Of a stretch of DNA of 60,449 nt, positions 55,094 to 60,449 are shown piece after piece. A program made the position numbers and the translations under genes. Below the pieces are notes generated by a model. That model saw only the letters and a list, made by a program, of their open reading frames with translations, was not told where the DNA came from and made no database searches. Position 1 is the stretch's first letter; every line of letters starts with the position of its first letter. The stretch is taken from positions 1 through 60,449 of the forward strand of contig JADLAZ010000232.1 of assembly GCA_020849725.1 (NCBI GenBank). Direction: 5' to 3'. This DNA comes from Chloroflexota bacterium. GTDB taxonomy: Bacteria > Chloroflexota > Chloroflexia > Thermomicrobiales > JADLAZ01.

Positions 55094-55504
55094 ATGGCGG
55101 AGGCGACCACGGACATTCGGCAGTGGTTGGTGGACTTTTCGGCCGCGGTGCGCGCCGTCGACTACGAGCGCGGCATGACGATGTTCGCGCCGGATGTCGT
55201 CGGCTTCGGCACCTACGCCAGCATGCTCGAGGGTTTGGAGCCACTCGTCGCCGGCCAGTGGCGCAATATCTGGGGTGTCACCCGCGGCTTCGCCTTCCGA
55301 TTAGAGCAGGTGCATTGCGGCGTCGATGGCGATCTGGCCTGGGTGGCAGCGCCGTGGGACTCGCAGGGCCGCACCGCTGGAGGCGACTGGTACGACCGGC
55401 CCGGCCGGGCCACACTCGTGCTGCAGCGCCGCGATGGGCGCTGGCTGTGCATCCACTCGCACCTGTCGCTCTATCCGCGGCCCACCGACCAGCCGGGCCG
55501 GTAA
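55094..55504 (+). CDS. SnoaL-like/nuclear transport factor 2-fold small protein
   Basis: A 136-residue NTF2-like protein. [20 protein letters not shown] is the opening helix; [11 protein letters not shown], then [30 protein letters not shown] and [20 protein letters not shown] are the sheet strands. Such proteins are small hydratases, isomerases or ligand carriers. It is divergent from the glycoside hydrolase (197-base gap) and starts the + strand catabolic cluster. Confidence 0.75.
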   Translation: MAEATTDIRQWLVDFSAAVRAVDYERGMTMFAPDVVGFGTYASMLEGLEPLVAGQWRNIWGVTRGFAFRLEQVHCGVDGDLAWVAAPWDSQGRTAGGDWYDRPGRATLVLQRRDGRWLCIHSHLSLYPRPTDQPGR

Positions 55505-55561
55505 CCCGACGGCAACCGGCTCCAGCCGTGGCCGGACCGCAATGAGAAAGGGCGCCGACGC

Positions 55562-56797
55562 ATGCAGGTAGGCATCGCCAGTTCCATCTGGAGAGGCATC
55601 GCCGATCTTCCGTTCCCTGAGTACCTGGCCTGGGCCAGGCAGTCAGGCGCGGAGACTATTGAAGTCTCGGCCTGGCCAACATCGTACGGCAGCACACTCG
55701 CGCTGGATGCCGCCTCGGCCCCGGCAGTGCGTGCCCAGGCGGCGGCGGCCGGTCTCGATATCGTCGCCGTCGGCGCATTCGACGACCTGGCTCAGGCCGA
55801 CGAGGCCGATTGGCAAGAGCAAGTAGCGCTCGTCCGCCGGCTGATCGACGTCACGGCCAGGCTGGGGGCGCCGGTGCTGTCGCTCAAAGTCGGTTCACCG
55901 AAGGAGGGGCTGGAGCGGGACGCGGCCATCGGGCGCATCATCGCCGGGCTGCGCGCCGTCGCCGACGAGGCCACCGCGCGCCACGTGTTCCTGGGGCTGG
56001 AGAACCGCAGCACGATCACGAACGACGTCGATACGCTGCTCAGCATCCTCGAGGCCTGCAACTCGTCGCACGTCAAAGTGCTGCTCGACACCGGCAACCT
56101 GCGCCAGTTCGGCTACACGCCGGTCGAGGTGACACGCGCCTGCGAGCGGCTGGCGCCCTACGTCATCCACAGCCACCTCAAGGACGCGGTCGGCGCGAAG
56201 CGCGAGTTTCGCCCGGCCGCGCTCGGGCAGGGCGAGCTCGATCTCGACGGCATCCTGACGGTGCTGCGTCGCGCCGGCTATCGCCGGCCATTGTGCGTGC
56301 AGTATGAGGGACCGGACCAGGAGCGCACCTACGGCCAGGATGTTGCCTTCGTGCGCGCGCGCATCGACGGCTGGGACGAGGAGGCCGAGCGCTACGCTAC
56401 CGGCGCCATTCCGACCCAGGTGCGCGGCGTCCATCACTTCTCGCTGGCAGTGACGAGCTTCGAGAGCGGCCACCGCTACTACGGCGAGCTGCTGGGGTTG
56501 CCGCGCGTCTCCTCGGAGGGGTTCGGCCGCTCGATGGTCGTCTTCTACCAGTTCCCGACCGGCGAGCAACTGCATCTGCACCTGGGCGGCCCGTCGACGC
56601 ACACCCACATCGCCATCGATGTGGATGATTTCTCGGCCGTCGTCGGCCGGTTGCGCGCGGGCGGCGTCACCGTGCGCGAGCCGGGTCACCGGCCGGACGG
56701 CTCAGATTTCGTCTTCACGCAAGACTTCGACGGCAACACGGTCGAGCTGACCAGCCATCGCTCGTGGCGGCCGGCACGGGTCGTAAGCAACGGGTAG
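55562..56797 (+). CDS. Sugar-phosphate isomerase/epimerase (TIM barrel) fused to a VOC domain
   Basis: A 411-residue two-domain protein. Residues 1-275 are an AP-endonuclease-2-type TIM barrel (GLENRSTITNDVDTLLSIL, metal-ligand region VLLDTGNL, then YVIHSHLKDAVG). Residues 285-405 are a VOC/glyoxalase fold (GVHHFSLAVTSFESGHRYY, later HIAIDVDDFSAVVGRL and DFDGNTVELTSH). The same domain order is known in 3-dehydroshikimate-dehydratase-type proteins. The VOC half may add metal or ligand binding. ATG 55562 has GAAAGG upstream. It heads a five-gene + strand cluster with LLM enzymes and a SelA-like enzyme. Confidence 0.85.
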   Translation: MQVGIASSIWRGIADLPFPEYLAWARQSGAETIEVSAWPTSYGSTLALDAASAPAVRAQAAAAGLDIVAVGAFDDLAQADEADWQEQVALVRRLIDVTARLGAPVLSLKVGSPKEGLERDAAIGRIIAGLRAVADEATARHVFLGLENRSTITNDVDTLLSILEACNSSHVKVLLDTGNLRQFGYTPVEVTRACERLAPYVIHSHLKDAVGAKREFRPAALGQGELDLDGILTVLRRAGYRRPLCVQYEGPDQERTYGQDVAFVRARIDGWDEEAERYATGAIPTQVRGVHHFSLAVTSFESGHRYYGELLGLPRVSSEGFGRSMVVFYQFPTGEQLHLHLGGPSTHTHIAIDVDDFSAVVGRLRAGGVTVREPGHRPDGSDFVFTQDFDGNTVELTSHRSWRPARVVSNG

Positions 56798-56834
56798 CGA
56801 CGATGGGGCAGCACGCCGCGAGACAGCGCCGGCC

Positions 56835-57782
56835 ATGAGCGTGACAGCCAGCCACCGACCGCTCCGGGTGGGCCTGTTCCTGCCGCTCGACGAGCGCGCC
56901 ACGGCGACCGGCGCGCTCCGCTGGGCCGATGTGCTGGCGTTGGCGCGCGAGGCCGAGGCGGTCGGTTTCGACTCGCTGTGGCTGCCCGATCACCTGCTCT
57001 ACCGCTTCGCCGGCGCTCCGCCAACCGGCCAGTGGGAGTGTTGGACGGTGCTGGCGGGGCTGGCCGTCGCCACATCGCGAGTGACGCTGGGAACGCTGGT
57101 CGTCGCAACGAGCTTCCGCGAGCCGGCGCTGCTGGCGAAGATGGCCGATACGGCGGACGAGATCAGCGGCGGCCGGTTGGTGCTGGGTCTCGGCGCCGGC
57201 TACCACAAGCCAGAGTACACCTCCTTCGGTTACCCGTACGATCACCGCGCCAGCCGCTTCGAGGAGGCAATACTGATCATCACCGGCCTGTTGCGCCAGG
57301 GACACATCGACTTCGTCGGCCGTTTCTATCAGGTGCGCGACTGTGAGCTTCGCCCGCGCGGCCCCCGACCGGCCGGGCCGCCAATCGTCGTCGGCGCGCG
57401 CGGTGCGCGAATGCTCCAGGCGACAGCGCGCCTGGCAGATGGCTGGAATGCCTGGCTCGCGTTTGCCCCTGACCAACTCGCGTCGCTTCCTGTGACCATG
57501 GGGGAAGTGGATGTAGCGTGCCTCGCCGTCGGCCGCGATCCGGGGACGCTGACACGGTCGGTGACGATCTGTCTCGACCCGCTTGGCGATCAGTCGTTCG
57601 CCTTTCGCCCGGTGCGGCCGGAGATCGCCCCCGTACCGATTGTCGGCACACCGGCAGCCCTGGCCCAGACGTTGCGCGGCCTCGCTGCGGCCGGCATCGA
57701 CGAGGTCCAGGTCTACCTGCCGACCTGCACACTGGCGGCCGTCGCTGCCTTCGGCGCCGTATTGGCCAACCTGGACGAGTGA
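56835..57782 (+). CDS. LLM-class, probably F420-dependent, oxidoreductase
   Basis: A 315-residue TIM-barrel luciferase-like monooxygenase. Opening strand RVGLFLPL; FDSLWLPDHLLYRF is typical of the F420-binding side; TLGTLVVATSFREPALLAKM and LGLGAGYHKPEY follow. It lacks the flavin-luciferase extensions, so F420 is the likelier cofactor. It starts 37 bases after the isomerase-VOC gene. The adjacent gene is a paralogue with the same motifs, indicating tandem duplication. Confidence 0.87.
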   Translation: MSVTASHRPLRVGLFLPLDERATATGALRWADVLALAREAEAVGFDSLWLPDHLLYRFAGAPPTGQWECWTVLAGLAVATSRVTLGTLVVATSFREPALLAKMADTADEISGGRLVLGLGAGYHKPEYTSFGYPYDHRASRFEEAILIITGLLRQGHIDFVGRFYQVRDCELRPRGPRPAGPPIVVGARGARMLQATARLADGWNAWLAFAPDQLASLPVTMGEVDVACLAVGRDPGTLTRSVTICLDPLGDQSFAFRPVRPEIAPVPIVGTPAALAQTLRGLAAAGIDEVQVYLPTCTLAAVAAFGAVLANLDE

Positions 57783-57791
57783 GGGAGAGCG

Positions 57792-58772
57792 ATGGAGTAC
57801 ACTGGCGGACCCGGCTCGGCGGTCAACCAGCTCCAGATCGGCCTGGTGCTCCCAGTGGCCGAGCAGCGCATGGGCGGCGCGACCCCACGCTGGTCCGATA
57901 TCGCGACAATGGCGCGCATGGCCGAGGAGATCGGCGTCCACTCACTCTGGCTGCCCGACCATCTGCTTTTCCAGGCCGATCAGGCCGTCACCGGCCAGTG
58001 GGAGATTATGTCGATGCTTGGCGCGCTGGCGGCGGTGACGCGGCGCGCGGCGCTGGGTACACTGGTGCTCTGCACCGGCTTCCGCAACCCAGCGCTGCTG
58101 GCGAAGATGGCCGACACGCTCGATGAGATCAGCGACGGGCGGCTGATCCTGGGACTGGGCGCCGGCTGGAATGAGTTCGAGCACCGCGCCTTTGGCTTTC
58201 CGTTCGACGCCCGTGCCAGCCGCTTCGAGGAGGCGCTGGCGATCATCCGCGGGCTGCTGCGCGATGGTCGGGTTGACTTCGCTGGTCGCTTCTACCAGGC
58301 GCGCGAGTGCGAGTTGCGCCCGCGCGGCCCGCGCCCGACCGGTCCGCCGATCCTGATCGGCACGCGCGGCGAGCGGATGCTGCGCCTGACGGCCCGCCAC
58401 GCCGACCTGTGGAATGTCTGGCTGGCGTTCGGCACGAATCAGCCGGCGGAGATCCCGCCGCTGCGCGACGCCGTCGATGCGGCCTGCCGCGCGGTCGGCC
58501 GTGACCCGGCGTCGCTGGCGCGCACGGCAGCGGTGATGGTCGACCCACTCGGCCATGCCGCCGGCCCGATCATCCTCGCCCGCGGCGGTATCGCGCCGAC
58601 GCCAATCGCTGGCACGCCCGACGAGATCGCCCAGCGACTGCTCGCATTCGTCGGCGAGGGAATCTCGCATCTTCAGGTTCACCTCCATCCGAACGCGCCG
58701 GCCGGCGTCGCCGCCTTTGCACCGGTGCTGGCGGCGCTGCGCGCCGCGGGAGCGCTCCATGGGCATCTTTGA
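57792..58772 (+). CDS. LLM-class, probably F420-dependent, oxidoreductase (paralogue)
   Basis: A 326-residue protein, close paralogue of the upstream gene: HSLWLPDHLLFQA, TLGTLVLCTGFRNPALLAKM, LGLGAGWNEFEHRAFGFP and PPILIGTRGERMLRLTARHA match its counterparts. It starts 9 bases after the first LLM stop and its last 14 bases overlap the SelA-like gene start, so the genes are co-translated. The two may act on successive or related substrates. Confidence 0.88.
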   Translation: MEYTGGPGSAVNQLQIGLVLPVAEQRMGGATPRWSDIATMARMAEEIGVHSLWLPDHLLFQADQAVTGQWEIMSMLGALAAVTRRAALGTLVLCTGFRNPALLAKMADTLDEISDGRLILGLGAGWNEFEHRAFGFPFDARASRFEEALAIIRGLLRDGRVDFAGRFYQARECELRPRGPRPTGPPILIGTRGERMLRLTARHADLWNVWLAFGTNQPAEIPPLRDAVDAACRAVGRDPASLARTAAVMVDPLGHAAGPIILARGGIAPTPIAGTPDEIAQRLLAFVGEGISHLQVHLHPNAPAGVAAFAPVLAALRAAGALHGHL

Positions 58773-59958
58773 CGACCTGGGCGTACCGACGATCATCAAC
58801 GCCGCCGGCCCGCTGACCAGGCTGAGTGGTAGCCGGCTAGCGCCTGAGGTCGCTGAAGCGATGGCTGAGGCCAGCCAGGCTCACGTTCGGATCGAAGACC
58901 TTCAGGCGCGCGCCGGGGAGGTGATCGCCGAGATCACCGGCGCCGAGGCAGGCTACGTCGTGGCGGGCGCGGCAGCGGGCCTGACGCTGGCCGCCGCCGC
59001 TTGTCTGGCCGGACTGGACCCAGCGCGGATGGACCAGTTGCCAGACACCAGTGGCCTGCCGAACGAGATCGTGATCCAGAAGGCGCACCGCAACAACTAT
59101 GACCACGCGCTGCGGCTAGCCGGAGCGCGCATCGTCGAGGCCGGCTATCTCGGCTATCCCGGTGCTGGTGGCACCTTCGCCTGGCAGATCGAGGCCGCGA
59201 TCACGGACCGGACAGTCGCGCTCGCCCATCCGGTGATGCACAGTCCCGGCACGGTGCCGATGTCTGACGTGATCGCGCTGGCGCACCGGCGCGGCCTGCC
59301 GGTGATCGTCGACGCCGCAGCGGCGCTGCCACCGGTCGAGAACCTGCGCCGGTTCATCGAGGCGGGGGCCGACCTGGTAACCTTCAGTGGCGGCAAAGCA
59401 CTCGGTGGCCCGCAGGCGAGCGGCATTCTGTGCGGGCGCCACGACCTGATCGAGTCGGTTGCCCTACAGCACCAGGACATGGATGTCCATCCGCAGACGT
59501 GGACGTTGCGGCGCGCCTACCTGGAGACGGGGCGGCTGCCTGGCCCGCCGCACCACGGGATAGGTCGCTCGATGAAGGTCGGCAAAGAGGAGATCGCCGG
59601 CCTGATGGTGGCGCTACGCCGGTTCGTGGCGCACGACCACACCGCAGATGCACGCCGATTCACGGAGTGGCTGGAAGCCATGGTGTCGGCGCTGCGGACC
59701 GTGCCCGGCCTCCGGCCCGAGCTGCGCCCGGGCGGCGTCGGCGGCCGCTTCTTTCCCCAACTCATCCTCTGGCTGGACGAGGCGGAGGTCGGAACCAATG
59801 CGATCACGCTCGTCAACACACTGGCCGAAGGCACGCCGCCCGTCCTGGTCGGCCAGGGCGCGCTCGACGAGGGTGGTATCGTCATCAACCCAAGCCAGTT
59901 GACAGACGACGATGCTGGGCTGGTACTCGACCGCCTGCTTGAGGCGCTCGGCGCGTGA
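58759..59958 (+). CDS. SelA-like PLP-dependent enzyme (DgaE/SelA fold-type I)
   Basis: A 399-residue PLP enzyme. It begins VPTIINAAGPLTRLSGSR (SelA-like start). ITGAEAGYVVAGAAAGLTLA is the phosphate-binding glycine-rich region, Asp185 (VIVDAAAA) would contact the pyridine nitrogen, and Lys213 (FSGGKALGG) is the internal aldimine lysine. Relatives include selenocysteine synthase and D-glucosaminate-6-phosphate ammonia-lyase; catabolic context favours the latter type, not SelA. ATG 58759 overlaps the preceding gene by 14 bases. Last gene of the + strand cluster. Confidence 0.85.
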   Translation: MGIFDDLGVPTIINAAGPLTRLSGSRLAPEVAEAMAEASQAHVRIEDLQARAGEVIAEITGAEAGYVVAGAAAGLTLAAAACLAGLDPARMDQLPDTSGLPNEIVIQKAHRNNYDHALRLAGARIVEAGYLGYPGAGGTFAWQIEAAITDRTVALAHPVMHSPGTVPMSDVIALAHRRGLPVIVDAAAALPPVENLRRFIEAGADLVTFSGGKALGGPQASGILCGRHDLIESVALQHQDMDVHPQTWTLRRAYLETGRLPGPPHHGIGRSMKVGKEEIAGLMVALRRFVAHDHTADARRFTEWLEAMVSALRTVPGLRPELRPGGVGGRFFPQLILWLDEAEVGTNAITLVNTLAEGTPPVLVGQGALDEGGIVINPSQLTDDDAGLVLDRLLEALGA

Positions 59959-59983
59959 CCGCCGGAACCCGCTCCGGCACACG

Positions 59984-60011
59984 AAAAAAGCCACTCACGC
60001 GTGCGAATGGC
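59984..60011 (-). terminator. Rho-independent terminator for the tRNA pair
   Basis: Read on the - strand, an imperfect stem GCCATTCGCACGCGTGAGTGGC ends in six T (AAAAAA on + at 59984-59989). It lies 28 bases downstream of the tRNA-Ala end and would stop transcription from the tRNAs; the + strand SelA-like gene ends just before it. Confidence 0.65.
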
Positions 60012-60039
60012 CTCAATGTCTGGATTCAGTAACGGGGCG

Positions 60040-60112
60040 TGGAGCCGAGGGGATTCGAACCCCTGACCTCCGCCGTGCAAAGGCGGCGCTCTCCCGGCTA
60101 AGCTACGGCCCC
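60040..60112 (-). tRNA. tRNA-Ala (anticodon TGC)
   Basis: The reverse complement begins GGGGCCGTAGCTTAG and ends CGGCTCC with discriminator A. The anticodon loop TTTGCAC carries TGC and the T-arm is complete. CCA is not encoded. It lies directly downstream of tRNA-Ile, the order found in rRNA spacer regions, but no rRNA is seen in the window. Confidence 0.95.
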
Positions 60113-60128
60113 GTCAAATGATGCAACG

Positions 60129-60202
60129 TGGGCGTACCTGGACTCGAACCAGGGACCTCAGTCTTATCAGGACTGCGCTCTAACCGGCTGAGCTATACGC
60201 CC
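60129..60202 (-). tRNA. tRNA-Ile (anticodon GAT)
   Basis: The reverse complement begins GGGCGTATAGCTCAG. The anticodon loop CTGATAA carries GAT, the T-arm GGTTCGAGTCC is complete, the end is TACGCCC and the discriminator A. It precedes tRNA-Ala by 16 bases in the same transcript. The promoter should lie in 60203-60449 but no clear -35/-10 pair was found there. Confidence 0.95.
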
Positions 60203-60299
60203 GCGGCGCACGTTGACCGCGGAAGGGTAGAACCAGCAGCAGACACCAGTGTCGTGGTCGGTCTCGGACACCGAAACACCGTATCAATGCCCGAGTGGT

Positions 60300-60319
60300 G
60301 CGGAGCGCATCGGCTCCGC
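60300..60319. repeat. 7-bp-stem hairpin upstream of the tRNA pair
   Basis: GCGGAGC at 60300-60306 and GCTCCGC at 60313-60319 are exact reverse complements with a six-base loop. No gene is visible in the remaining 130 bases to the window end. Confidence 0.4.
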
Positions 60320-60449
60320 GTAGCTACCCGGCTCCCCCGGCGGGTCAGCTGCGCGTCTTCGGCCCGGTGAAGGGCGTACTGCGCACCTGACCGACCGGCT
60401 TCTACGCCGGGCAGTTGACCTGGAGGGAGCGTCCGCTCGCGTGAGGCGA

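Noticed and set aside
53103..55178. 691-codon + strand frame opposite the glycoside hydrolase
   Set aside because: A shadow of the GH63-like gene, which has conserved Trp/Asp motifs and a good start.

Overview
The window is very GC-rich and looks like a chromosomal segment of a Chloroflexota bacterium, probably from the Thermomicrobia/Sphaerobacter side. The evidence is two ABC sugar-binding lipoproteins with Tat-like twin-arginine signals, a lipobox and long Ala/Pro/Thr/Lys linkers, abundant FCD-GntR, LLM-type and SDR enzymes, and the high GC. This assignment comes from protein style, not from a marker gene.

Left part (1-15.5 kb, mostly + strand). After an IS graveyard (istA N-terminal stub, C-terminal half of an IS66 transposase), an FCD-GntR regulator with a clear promoter precedes a catabolic operon: sugar-binding lipoprotein, two permeases, SDR, amidohydrolase-like protein, D-2-hydroxyacid dehydrogenase. 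A cupin and a small ABM-like protein follow. A second operon, with its own -35/-10 promoter, encodes another binding lipoprotein, two Ldh2-type dehydrogenases (the second broken by two compensating frameshifts) and two permeases. Neither transporter has an ATPase gene here.

Island 1 (15.5-26.9 kb). The N-terminal half of an IS66 transposase is followed by three co-directional genes of visibly lower GC: a phospholipase D-fold protein, a 1571-residue beta-rich giant protein and a 1104-residue fibronectin-III protein. The stretch ends in an ISL3/ISAs1 mosaic.

Island 2 (26.9-38.7 kb, - strand). Eleven tightly packed genes: unknown Cys-rich protein, UvrD-type helicase, coiled-coil protein, DnaG-type primase, RavA-like MoxR ATPase, WGR protein, ViaA-like VWA protein, unknown frameshifted protein, two sigma-70-like factors and a Cys-rich small protein ATGA-coupled to the last sigma factor. 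This looks like a mobile replication/regulation module and is the best candidate for an undescribed system. Fragments of IS630, IS21 and IS256 and a tRNA-Lys lie to its right.

Right part (42.7-60.4 kb) is ordinary chromosome. It holds an SDR; an ECF sigma/anti-sigma pair followed by a DUF4331 protein, a TPR protein and a NicO-type metal transporter; an orphan phnM-like gene; a GH63-like glycoside hydrolase; a + strand catabolic cluster (SnoaL-like, sugar isomerase-VOC fusion, two F420-type LLM oxidoreductases, SelA-like PLP enzyme); and a tRNA-Ile/tRNA-Ala pair with a terminator.

Several genes (istA, second ldh2, the unknown gene at 28.9-30.0 kb) carry single-base frameshifts, so either decay or assembly errors in GC-rich sequence should be kept in mind. 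No CRISPR array or rRNA gene was seen.
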